A stretch of 6,834 nt of DNA, taken from Xanthobacteraceae bacterium. Its GTDB lineage: Bacteria > Pseudomonadota > Alphaproteobacteria > Rhizobiales > Xanthobacteraceae. Location of the stretch: the NCBI GenBank assembly GCA_025929595.1, contig JAICQA010000146.1:1-6834 (forward strand), written 5' to 3'. The notes below the pieces were generated by a model, which made no database searches, was not told the DNA's origin, and saw only the letters and a list, made by a program, of their open reading frames with translations. The translations under genes were made by a program, and so were the position numbers. Shown here piece after piece: positions 1 to 5,619 of this stretch; position 1 is the stretch's first letter; every line of letters begins with the position of its first letter.

Positions 1-610
1 CGCGTGGCGGTGAACCCCGGCGATGCTCCTGCGGCAGGTCGAATTCGCCCGTCCAGATTCCGCGCCGGGCGATCCGGGCGTCGCGCTCCTGCCGCGCGTA
101 ACCGCCCTGCATGAAGTCGACGGCGAGCCCTTCATGCACCAGCGTCTCGCCGATGTCGGTGCCGCCCGCCGAGCAGCGCGCGAGCGTGCGGCCATAACGG
201 TCGCGGCCTTGGGCGGCGCATTGCACGTCGCCGCGCGCGACGAGCTGCTTGAGCCGCTCATGCGCCGCGCGCCCGCAAGCCCATTCGCGACCGTCCTGCA
301 AGCAGCGTTGTGAAAGCTCCGGCGCGTCGATGCCGACAAGACGGAAGTCTTCGTTGCCCCTGCGGAGCGAGTCGCCGTCGACGGCGCTGAAGCGCGTCAG
401 GAGGGAATGAGGGACTACGCTCGATGGCTTTTCCGGCACCGCCGCCGCCGAGCGCGACCAGCGGTCATAGTTGATCGTTGCCACGGCGATGAACGCCACG
501 AGCGCGAGAAAGCCGACGACACGGCTGAGGGTGCGCAGTTCGACACGCAAGCTCCAGCGCGGCTTCGAATCCCACGGTCCGTCTGGCCTGCGGTAGGAGA
601 AATCCACCAT
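1..610 (-). CDS. Thermonuclease family protein, membrane-anchored, partial (C-terminus beyond the window)
   Basis: The minus strand from the ATG at 610 reads through to the window edge, giving 203 residues of a staphylococcal-nuclease-like protein. Residues about 30-46 form one hydrophobic segment, so it is probably an inner-membrane anchor or uncleaved signal with the nuclease domain outside the cytoplasm. The fold starts near residue 72. The calcium-binding Asp pair is D78 and D80 (VDGDS). RLVGIDAPE supplies R90, D95 and E98, matching Arg35, Asp40 and Glu43 of the Staphylococcus enzyme, and GRDRYGR supplies R141, matching Arg87. All catalytic positions are therefore present and activity as a Ca2+-dependent phosphodiesterase on DNA or RNA is expected by family knowledge. 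A TAG lies in frame 12 bases upstream of this ATG, so no longer start exists. No clear ribosome site is seen. The gene is divergent from clpS across 99 bases. Confidence 0.92.
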   Translation of the reverse strand, partial: MVDFSYRRPDGPWDSKPRWSLRVELRTLSRVVGFLALVAFIAVATINYDRWSRSAAAVPEKPSSVVPHSLLTRFSAVDGDSLRRGNEDFRLVGIDAPELSQRCLQDGREWACGRAAHERLKQLVARGDVQCAAQGRDRYGRTLARCSAGGTDIGETLVHEGLAVDFMQGGYARQERDARIARRGIWTGEFDLPQEHRRGSPPR

Positions 611-664
611 CCGGCCAGGCTAGGCGGTGAGTCCTTAGCGGAAGATTGATCGCCTGATAACGAT

Positions 665-693
665 TTGAGGGATCTCAATCCCGCCGCGGCGGC
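665..693. repeat. Overlapping inverted repeats in the divergent thermonuclease/clpS promoter region
   Basis: Three small palindromes lie together in the 99-base gap between the divergent starts: TTGAG/CTCAA arms at 665-678, GGGAT/ATCCC arms at 669-682, and the perfect 12-base palindrome CCGCCGCGGCGG at 682-693. The first two share bases and cannot both form at once. They could be an operator for a dimeric regulator or may be chance. No convincing sigma-70 promoter was recognised for either gene. Confidence 0.3.
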
Positions 694-709
694 GTGCTAA
701 TTTCCTGTC

Positions 710-1015
710 ATGCCCGACACCGTCGTAAAGCCGCGCACGAAGACTAGGCCCAAGACCGCGCGCCCGCCGCTCTACAAGGTGATCCTGCTGAACGACGACT
801 TCACGCCGCGCGAATTCGTGGTGCAGGTGCTGAAAGCCGTCTTCCGCATGAACGCCGAGCACGCCAATCATGTGATGCTGACCGCGCACCAAAAGGGCGC
901 CTGCGTGATCGCGGTCTATACGCGCGACGTCGCCGAGACCAAGGCCAAGGAGGCGACGGAGCTCGGCAAGGAGAAGGGCTATCCGCTCTTCTTCACGACC
1001 GAGCCGGAGAATTAA
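710..1015 (+). CDS. clpS: ATP-dependent Clp protease adaptor ClpS, ClpS2-type
   Basis: This 101-residue protein is a full-length ClpS, the N-degron adaptor that binds proteins with bulky hydrophobic N-terminal residues and hands them to the ClpA unfoldase of ClpAP in the cytoplasm. The flexible basic N-terminal arm is residues 1-19. The core begins at LYKVILLNDDFTPREF, with N28, D29 and D30 contacting the N-degron amino group; H60 (MLTAH) also belongs to the pocket. AETKAKEA at 75-82 matches the ClpA-contact face. At the position of the Escherichia coli gatekeeper Met40 there is R34 (TPREF). This, with VLKAVF and the FTTEPE tail, resembles the second ClpS paralogue (ClpS2) of Agrobacterium and relatives rather than ClpS1. 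No clpA lies nearby, so the gene is free-standing. The start has no strong ribosome site, but the length and N-terminus fit the family. Confidence 0.95.
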   Translation: MPDTVVKPRTKTRPKTARPPLYKVILLNDDFTPREFVVQVLKAVFRMNAEHANHVMLTAHQKGACVIAVYTRDVAETKAKEATELGKEKGYPLFFTTEPEN

Positions 1016-1055
1016 TTTCGACGGCTTTCTACGTCTTCGCGCCTTCCATGCTTGT

Positions 1056-1080
1056 GGAACCGAATGGCATTCCTGCGGTT
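1056..1080 (+). promoter_or_regulatory. Candidate EcfG (general stress response) promoter for the small exported protein gene
   Basis: GGAAC at 1056-1060 is followed after 16 bases by GGTT at 1077-1080. The known EcfG/RpoE2 consensus is GGAAC, 16-17 bases, CGTT, so only one base of the -10 differs. The predicted transcription start (about 1087) is about 20 bases before the ATG at 1108 and leaves room for the ribosome site at about 1097-1102. It fits the downstream start choice. Confidence 0.42.
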
Positions 1081-1107
1081 GTCTCATGGGGCCATTCGAG
1101 GACAGCC

Positions 1108-1413
1108 ATGCGTCTTGCACTGATAGCGGCTCTCATTCTCCTGAGCGGAAGCGCCTGGGGGCAGGCACAGCCGGACGACAAGTCAACGTCCGCTTCGGAG
1201 CATAGCACCGGGCGCACCGTGAACCCTGAAGACAAGGGCGTGAAGCAACCGCAGGGATGGACCGGTCCGATCAAGACCGAGTCGGGCGGCGCGCCCCCCG
1301 AAAGCCCGCAGGGTCAAAGTCCGCCCGGCATGCAGTCCGCTCCCGAAGGTTCAGACAAGACTATGGTCGAACCGGCGAAGCCTGACATGGGCAAGGAGAC
1401 GGGCAAGAATTAA
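1108..1413 (+). CDS. Small exported Pro/Gly-rich hypothetical protein
   Basis: This 101-residue protein has a typical Sec signal: a hydrophobic stretch at residues 2-15 (RLALIAALILLSGS) with probable cleavage around residues 18-20, before QPDDK. The mature part of about 80 residues is low in hydrophobic residues and rich in Pro, Gly, Ser, Glu and Lys, so it is probably disordered in the periplasm. It has no cysteine and no recognised catalytic motif. I recall similar short exported proteins with SGGAPP and PPGMQ segments in rhizobial genomes, but I know of no assigned function. The ATG at 1108 is preferred over an in-frame ATG at 1048, because GAGGA lies about eight bases upstream and the signal peptide begins directly there. 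A possible EcfG promoter at 1056-1080 suggests stress control. It converges on the DUF2277 gene. Confidence 0.75.
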   Translation: MRLALIAALILLSGSAWGQAQPDDKSTSASEHSTGRTVNPEDKGVKQPQGWTGPIKTESGGAPPESPQGQSPPGMQSAPEGSDKTMVEPAKPDMGKETGKN

Positions 1414-1492
1414 GCGCGGACCGCATGCCCCCTCACTGGTCGGGCTTCCAGAATAACACGATCTTCCATGTCTGACGTTCTCGCCAAGTATG

Positions 1493-1759
1493 TCAGGCAA
1501 ACCGCTCGCGCGCCCGCGCGCGGGCCTTTTCGGCTTCGACTTCGCGGTCTTTCGGCGGCGCCGAGGTCTCGAGCGAATGCAAGAGCCGATGCGCGGCGCT
1601 AGCAACCTCATCGACCGCGCGGTTGAACGCCTCCTCGTTGGCGCGCGAGGGATGCGTGAAGCCCGAGAGCTTGCGGACGAACTGGAGCGCCGAGGCCCGG
1701 ATCTCGTCGCCGCTCGCCGGCGGCTCGAAATTGAACAGGGTCTTGATATTGCGGCACAT
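1493..1759 (-). CDS. DUF2277 family protein
   Basis: This 88-residue protein starts MCRNIKTLFNFEPP and contains ASALQFVRKLSGFTHPSRANEEAF and SAAHRLLHSLETSAPP. This is the full signature of DUF2277, a short and strongly conserved family in Proteobacteria, Actinobacteria and other phyla whose function I do not know to have been established. It is predicted cytoplasmic, mostly helical, with a charged Arg/Ala/Glu tail from about residue 72. Length is normal for the family. The start is well supported: CGGAGGA lies just upstream of the ATG at 1759. Its stop faces the stop of the exported protein gene 79 bases away, so the two genes are convergent and not an operon. Confidence 0.93.
   Translation of the reverse strand: MCRNIKTLFNFEPPASGDEIRASALQFVRKLSGFTHPSRANEEAFNRAVDEVASAAHRLLHSLETSAPPKDREVEAEKARARARERFA
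1512..1530 (+). terminator. Possible terminator for the exported protein gene, inside the 3' end of the convergent DUF2277 gene
   Basis: GCCCG at 1512-1516 pairs with CGGGC at 1521-1525 over a CGCG loop, followed by C and four T on the plus strand. The T run is short and the hairpin lies about 100 bases past the stop and inside the DUF2277 coding region (its Arg/Ala-rich tail), so it may reflect codon bias only. Confidence 0.25.
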
Positions 1760-1863
1760 GGCTTCCTCCGCGATCCTGGTGTCTCCGCAAATAGCAAATA
1801 TAGGCCGCCTGCGCGGCGATGCGAGGCGAGGGGTTGCGGGTTCCGGTCTCCCCTCTCTCCCTC

Positions 1864-2142
1864 ATGCGCGGGCGAAAGGCGCGAGGCGCCGTCTTCGCGC
1901 CTGAGGACCCGCGCATCCAGTCGTCCGTGCGGTTTTGTTTCCGAATTTCAAACAGCCGCCGCATTCTCGCGGCGCGTTGGCGCCCGAGGTTTCGGCAGGC
2001 TTCCCCTCAAATGAATGAGGGGATGGAGCGCCGAGAGGCGCTCTTGTCTCTTCACGCCTGAGAGGCGTGAGGCGCGTTCAGCGGAACGCGCTCACCTCTC
2101 GACGCCCCATCGCGGCGTTCTCGCGGGAAGCCTGACGGCTTC
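1864..2142. repeat. Series of at least seven consecutive stem-loops
   Basis: Within 279 bases the following stems occur. A: ATGCGCGGG 1864-1872 with 1908-1916 (9 pairs), enclosing 1877-1884 with 1895-1902 (8 pairs). B: 1971-1975 with 1980-1984 (5 pairs). C: CCCCTCA 2003-2009 with 2016-2022 (7 pairs). D: GAGCGCC 2026-2032 with 2037-2043 (7 pairs, GAGA loop). E: TCACGCC 2052-2058 with 2064-2070 (7 pairs). F: GCGCGTTC 2072-2079 with 2084-2091 (8 pairs). G: 2101-2106 with 2114-2119 (6 pairs, one G-U). H: GAAGCC 2127-2132 with 2137-2142 (6 pairs). Loops are mostly 4-7 bases. High GC makes chance stems likely, but this many closely packed ones with short loops exceed what the flanking genes show by eye. 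Whether it is a structured RNA or a repeat is not known. Confidence 0.55.
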
Positions 2143-2298
2143 ATCGCCAACCCCGGGGCCGCGCTTCCTCGACTCGGGCAGGCGCTCTTCACGCCCTGAT
2201 CCGGCGGGGTCTCGCCGCCTTCACCCTGCCAAGTCCAGCGAGCTCCTCGCAGACCCCTCGTAATGGGGGCCGGGCGGAGTCCCCGGAGCCACCCGGGA

Positions 2299-2321
2299 GC
2301 ACGGACCACGTTAGTCCGTGC
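2299..2321 (-). other. Perfect 8-bp hairpin next to the left copy of the dispersed element
   Basis: GCACGGAC at 2299-2306 pairs with GTCCGTGC at 2314-2321 around a 7-base loop. On the minus strand it follows the 43-base core at the same side as the terminator of the right copy, but no T run follows it, so it is not a normal Rho-independent terminator. Confidence 0.45.
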
Positions 2322-2328
2322 GCGCAGG

Positions 2329-2398
2329 CGCCGCATCCCGTTCCGTCAGCCGAACGTCTCCGGAAGACGCCCTCGATGAACGGGACGCGCCGAATATA
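2329..2398 (-). repeat. Left copy of a dispersed element (small-RNA-like core), probably degenerate
   Basis: Bases 2329-2371 match 6587-6629 at 39 of 43 positions without gaps. Both copies contain the hairpin CGTCT/AGACG (here 2355-2359 with 2365-2369). On the minus strand a TATATT box at 2398-2393 lies 21 bases before the core; the right copy has the same box 26 bases before. No good -35 box is found here (TTTTCC at the 17-base spacing), and the hairpin beyond the core has no U tail. It is therefore read as a decayed or differently used relative of the right-hand copy. Confidence 0.6.
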
Positions 2399-2571
2399 AG
2401 GCCGGGAATCGACGGGGAAAAAGAACCCGAAGAATTTTTATTCGCGAACAGTGTCAGGCGGTTGGAGCGAGTCGCTGCCCGCGAAATGGCAGGCGCGCAG
2501 CCGGTAGCCCTTGCTTGGAAAGCGCGCAGGGCTCGTGCAACATGCACAGCAGGTCCAATCAGGGGGCTTCG

Positions 2572-2913
2572 ATGACAAGTCGAATGCTGGTTGCGGCCGC
2601 GCTCGTGCTCGGTCTCGTTTTAAGCTTCGCCAGTTTCGCCACGGCGCAGATCGCGGCGAAGGAAGGCCAGGCGTGCGGCGGCGTCACGGGTGCGCAGTGC
2701 GCCAAGGGCCTGTGGTGCGAGCCGCTGCCGGGCCTGTGCGGCGGGCCGATCGCGGGGACGTGCATCAAAGTCCCGACCATGTGCACGATGGATTACAACC
2801 CGGTCTGCGGCTGTGACGGAAAGACATACGGCAACGACTGCGCGCGAAAGGCTGCCAAGATCGGTCTGCGCCGCGTCGGCGCGTGCCTGGGCGACATGTT
2901 CAAGCAGAAATAG
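2572..2913 (+). CDS. Secreted Kazal-type serine protease inhibitor domain protein
   Basis: This is a 113-residue exported protein. Residues 5-25 are a signal peptide (MLVAAALVLGLVLSFASFATA) with likely cleavage near Gln26. The mature part has ten cysteines: 35, 43, 49, 56, 64, 71, 79, 81, 90 and 105. Residues 35-64 form a small Cys/Gly-rich N-terminal module (CGG..GAQCAKGLWC). Residues 71-105 form the Kazal domain, CTMDYNPVCGCDGKTYGNDC plus a tail ending in C105. By alignment with ovomucoid third domain the P1 residue is Met73 and P1' is Asp74. Compared with classical Kazal domains, the Cys after NxC is missing and an extra Cys81 occurs in CGCDG, as in many bacterial members. It likely blocks extracellular or periplasmic serine proteases, but the target is not known. 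The ATG at 2572 is preferred over TTG 2515 or ATG 2542, because AGGGGG lies about six bases upstream and the signal peptide starts there. Confidence 0.93.
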   Translation: MTSRMLVAAALVLGLVLSFASFATAQIAAKEGQACGGVTGAQCAKGLWCEPLPGLCGGPIAGTCIKVPTMCTMDYNPVCGCDGKTYGNDCARKAAKIGLRRVGACLGDMFKQK

Positions 2914-2997
2914 TCGAGAAGCCGGCGGACGTCGCCGCGCGAATGGGCTTCGCCCGGCGTGAAGACACATTCGCAGACCTGATGCGGCCATCGAACG

Positions 2998-3390
2998 CTA
3001 TCGCTTGTCCCGAGGAATGATCTCCGCGATGGTCCGCGTGGGATCCACGACGAAAATCTTGTCATCCTGAGCGAAGAACTGGTGCGCCTTGATTTCCGGA
3101 ACCTTTTTGGCCGCTTCGTCCGGAAACGGCTGCAAGGGAAAGTCAGCCGGGAGCTTTGCGCCGATGGTCAGCTCGGCCTGCCCGGGCTTCTTCGGCACGT
3201 CCGGAGCATCCTGCGTAAATTCCTTGATGACGTGCTTGTCGTCCATCGTCAGATCGACCGTCGGCTTTGGCCCGGTGATCTGCGCCAACGACACTTCGGC
3301 TTGGGCGATTGGCGTCGCCAAAGGCGCTGCCGTCATGCACACCAAGATGCAGGCCATTCCCGTGACAATCGATCGGCGGCCGGGGCGCAT
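2998..3390 (-). CDS. Small periplasmic protein, DUF1236-like
   Basis: This 130-residue protein has a Sec signal: basic RPGRR, a hydrophobic stretch at about residues 7-26, and a cleavage motif AQA at 29-31 before EVSLAQ. The mature part has a linker rich in Lys and Pro, then ELTIGAKLPADFPLQPFP at 73-90 and HQFFAQDDKIFVVDPTRTIAEII at 103-125. The order of a G..LP segment, a Pro turn and a Y/F-rich strand ending in V(V/E)P.TR.I(A/V).(I/V)I is what I know from DUF1236 proteins, which are periplasmic, common in rhizobia and of unassigned function. The assignment is by pattern and not certain. Longer in-frame starts exist at 3444 and 3405, but the former lies upstream of the predicted transcription start and the latter at it. 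The ATG at 3390 has AGGA eight bases upstream. A perfect EcfG-type promoter precedes it, so stress induction is likely. It converges on the Kazal gene. Confidence 0.8.
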   Translation of the reverse strand: MRPGRRSIVTGMACILVCMTAAPLATPIAQAEVSLAQITGPKPTVDLTMDDKHVIKEFTQDAPDVPKKPGQAELTIGAKLPADFPLQPFPDEAAKKVPEIKAHQFFAQDDKIFVVDPTRTIAEIIPRDKR

Positions 3391-3412
3391 CGGTTGAATC
3401 CTCATCCCCGAT

Positions 3413-3438
3413 AACGAAAGCGACCGGGGAAGAGTTCC
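3413..3438 (-). promoter_or_regulatory. EcfG-type promoter of the DUF1236-like gene
   Basis: On the minus strand GGAAC (3438-3434) is followed after 17 bases by CGTT (3416-3413), an exact match to the known EcfG general-stress consensus. The expected start of transcription, about 3406, lies about 15 bases before the chosen ATG at 3390. It begins 28 bases after the stop of the upstream kinase gene, so the DUF1236-like gene can be expressed apart from it. Confidence 0.65.
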
Positions 3439-3465
3439 GGCCACGCTGCCAAGCGATGTACTAGT

Positions 3466-5442
3466 TCAGCTCTCGCGGCGGCGGTCCAGCGCCGCGCGCA
3501 CGCGGGCGGCGAGGTCGGATTGCGAAACCGGCTTTTGCAATACGTCCACCCCCTGGTCGAGGCGGCCGTGGTGAACGATCGCGTTGCGCGAGTATCCGGT
3601 CATGAACAGGATCGGGGTGCCCTGGCGCAGCTCCTTCAGCTTGCGCGCGAGCTCGCGGCCGTTCATGCCCGGCATGATGATGTCCGTGAGCAGGAGATCG
3701 ATCCGAACCTTCTCGCGCTGCGCGATCTGGAGCGCGCCCTCGGCATCGGCCGCGGTGAGCACGTGATATTTCAGCTCGCGCAGTAGCTCGGCCAGATAGT
3801 CCCGCAGGTCCTTGTCGTCTTCCACCAGCAGGATCGTCTCGCCCTGTTCGCCCTGCGCGGATGGCTCCTGCTCCACGTCCTCGTCGTCAGCGGTGGACGA
3901 TGCGAGACGCGGGAAATAAAGCTTCACGGTCGTGCCCTGTCCGCGCTCGCTGTAGATCTTCACGTGGCCGTTGGACTGCTTGACGAAGCCATAGACCTGG
4001 CTGAGGCCAAGACCCGTGCCCTGGCCCGGCTCCTTCGTGGTGAAGAACGGCTCGAAGGCCCGGCTCAAGACTTCCGGCGGCATGCCGTCGCCGGTGTCCG
4101 CGACGCAGATCACGACATATTGGCCGACGACGATTTCTGGATTTGCACGGGCGTACTCCTCATCGAGAAAAACGTTCGACGCCTCGAGGGTGACCTTGCC
4201 GCCGTTCGGCATGGCATCGCGCGCGTTGATCGCGAGATTGACCAGCGCCGCCTCGAGATGGTTGGCGTCCACGTCGATCTGCCACAGGCCGGCCGAGCCG
4301 ACGACCTCGATGCCGATCGTTTCTCCAAGCGAGCGCTGAAGAAAGTCGGCGGCGCCGGTGAGAAAGCGGTTGACGTCGGTGGGCTTCGGGTCGAGCGGTT
4401 GGCGGCGGGAAAAGGCGAGGAGGCGGCTCGTGAGCGCGGAAGCACGTTGCGCGCCGCGCATGGCGTTGTTGATCGAGCGGTTCAGGTTTAAGTGATCGCC
4501 CTCCAGCTTCCGCAAATTCCGCTGCGCCGATTCGAGATTGCCCTGCACGATCATCATCAGATTGTTGAAGTCGTGCGCGATGCCCCCGCTGAGCTGCCCG
4601 ACCGCTTCCATTTTCTGCGAGAGCGCCAGCTGCTCCTGCGCGCTCTTCAGCGCTTCGCGCGCTTCGAGCCGCTCGGTGATGTCGCGCGTCACTTTGGCGA
4701 AGCCAATCAGTTCGCCCGTTTCGTCGTGAATCGGATCGACGAGGACCGAGGCGAAGAACTTGTTGCCGTTCTTGCGCACACGCCAGGCTTCGGCTTCGTA
4801 TTTGCCGCGATCGGCGGCGGTCCGGAGCACCTGTTCAGGCATGCCGGCAGCGCGGTCTTCCTCCGTGTAGAAGACGCTGAAGTGCCGCCCGATGATTTCG
4901 TCCGCGCGGTATCCCTTAATGCGTTGCGCGCCCGGATTCCAGCTCGTGACGATGCCCTGCGGGTCGAGCTGGAAGATGGCGTAGTCGACGACCGCTTCGA
5001 TCAGGCGGCGGTAGCGGCGCTCGCTTTCCAGCAGGTGCTGCTGTGCGATCTGCCGCTCCGTCAGGTCGCGCGTGACCTTGGCGAAGCCGATGATCTCGCC
5101 GTCTTCGCCATAGACCGCGTCGATGACGACGAGCGCCCAGAAGCGGCTGCCGTCCTTGCGTACGCGCCAGCCCTCGGTTTCGTAGCGGCCTTCGGCGGCG
5201 GCGGTCTTCAGCGCGCGCTGCGGCACGCCCCGTTCGCGGTCCTCGGGGGTGTAGAAGCGGGTGAAGGACTGGCCGATGATCTCGTCGGGCTCGTAACCTT
5301 TGAGGCGCCGGGCGCCGGAATTCCAGCTCAACACCTTGCCGTCGAGGTCCATCAGGTAGATGGCATAGTCGACGACGGCATCGATGAGCAGCTGGAGCCG
5401 CCGTGCGTTGCTGAGGGATTGGATCTGGTGTTTCCCCGCCAT
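3466..5442 (-). CDS. Hybrid sensor histidine kinase, PAS-PAS-HisKA-HATPase-receiver
   Basis: This 658-residue protein has no membrane segment, so it is a cytoplasmic sensor. PAS1 spans about 19-130 and PAS2 about 147-258; they align without gaps over 112 residues with 68 identities (61%), both ending in FAKVTRD(L/I)TER. A coiled linker leads to the HisKA helix with H290 as the phosphorylated His (GGIAHDFNN). The ATPase domain has the N box NLAINARDAM (402-411), the G1 box DTGDGM (449-454), the F box FEPFFTTK (463-470) and the G2 box GQGTGLGL (473-480). An acidic linker (515-533) leads to a receiver with E541, D542 and D543, phospho-acceptor D587 (LLTDIIMPGMNG), T615 and K637. All key residues are intact. 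ATP-driven phosphorylation of H290, then transfer to D587, is expected; output partners are not encoded here. PAS ligands cannot be told from sequence. The ATG at 5442 has only a weak GGAAA upstream. An EcfG-like promoter lies at 5511-5535. Confidence 0.97.
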   Translation of the reverse strand: MAGKHQIQSLSNARRLQLLIDAVVDYAIYLMDLDGKVLSWNSGARRLKGYEPDEIIGQSFTRFYTPEDRERGVPQRALKTAAAEGRYETEGWRVRKDGSRFWALVVIDAVYGEDGEIIGFAKVTRDLTERQIAQQHLLESERRYRRLIEAVVDYAIFQLDPQGIVTSWNPGAQRIKGYRADEIIGRHFSVFYTEEDRAAGMPEQVLRTAADRGKYEAEAWRVRKNGNKFFASVLVDPIHDETGELIGFAKVTRDITERLEAREALKSAQEQLALSQKMEAVGQLSGGIAHDFNNLMMIVQGNLESAQRNLRKLEGDHLNLNRSINNAMRGAQRASALTSRLLAFSRRQPLDPKPTDVNRFLTGAADFLQRSLGETIGIEVVGSAGLWQIDVDANHLEAALVNLAINARDAMPNGGKVTLEASNVFLDEEYARANPEIVVGQYVVICVADTGDGMPPEVLSRAFEPFFTTKEPGQGTGLGLSQVYGFVKQSNGHVKIYSERGQGTTVKLYFPRLASSTADDEDVEQEPSAQGEQGETILLVEDDKDLRDYLAELLRELKYHVLTAADAEGALQIAQREKVRIDLLLTDIIMPGMNGRELARKLKELRQGTPILFMTGYSRNAIVHHGRLDQGVDVLQKPVSQSDLAARVRAALDRRRES

Positions 5443-5510
5443 CCGGATTTCCGATATCCGTTCTTACGATATTACCTGCGGGCGTCGCCGCTTTCCCCCC
5501 GAATTGCGCT

Positions 5511-5535
5511 AACCGCCTCCAGCGGTTTCAGTTCC
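5511..5535 (-). promoter_or_regulatory. Candidate EcfG-type promoter of the hybrid kinase gene
   Basis: On the minus strand GGAAC (5535-5531) is followed after 16 bases by GGTT (5514-5511). It has the same spacing and the same single departure from the consensus CGTT as the site at 1056-1080. It would give a leader of about 60 bases before the ATG at 5442. A short open frame on the same strand overlaps this site and is not believed. Confidence 0.45.
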
Positions 5536-5619
5536 ATCCAGGATGCAGATTGCCGCGGGACTGGCCTGAGCGATCGACAGGCCCTCACTGCGAGGATGTG
5601 CGCCGCGCGCGCAGCGCGC

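Larger units (their letters stand above)
1760..2571. other. Gene-poor region with structured repeats
   Basis: No convincing protein gene is seen in these 812 bases. Open frames exist on both strands, but their translations are Arg/Ser/Ala/Pro-rich, overlap each other, lack ribosome sites and look like spurious frames of GC-rich repeats. The region holds the stem-loop series at 1864-2142, further weak hairpins at 2181-2219, 2254-2268 and 2282-2297, the perfect 8-base-pair hairpin at 2299-2321 and the first copy of the dispersed element at 2329-2398. Fragments such as ISNSRRILAAR and PGPRFLDSGRR resemble, from memory, meaningless short ORFs scattered through many rhizobial genomes. The whole stretch may thus be one multi-copy intergenic repeat. 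Confidence 0.6.

Noticed and set aside
635..1120. A 161-codon minus-strand frame over clpS
   Set aside because: clpS on the plus strand is complete and conserved; the antisense frame has no family resemblance.
1819..1846. GGAAC on the minus strand upstream of the DUF2277 gene as an EcfG promoter
   Set aside because: The sequence after 16 bases is CGCA, so the required TT of the -10 is missing.
1864..2142. A CRISPR array
   Set aside because: The hairpins differ in sequence and spacing; there are no identical direct repeats with regular spacers.
2254..2321. A tRNA or other classical structured RNA in the hairpin-rich stretch
   Set aside because: No TPsiC-like GTTCGA segment, acceptor stem or cloverleaf could be assembled here or elsewhere in the window.
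1819..2336. Several short open frames in the gene-free region on both strands
   Set aside because: They are Arg/Ser/Pro-rich, mutually overlapping, without ribosome sites, and coincide with the stem-loop series.
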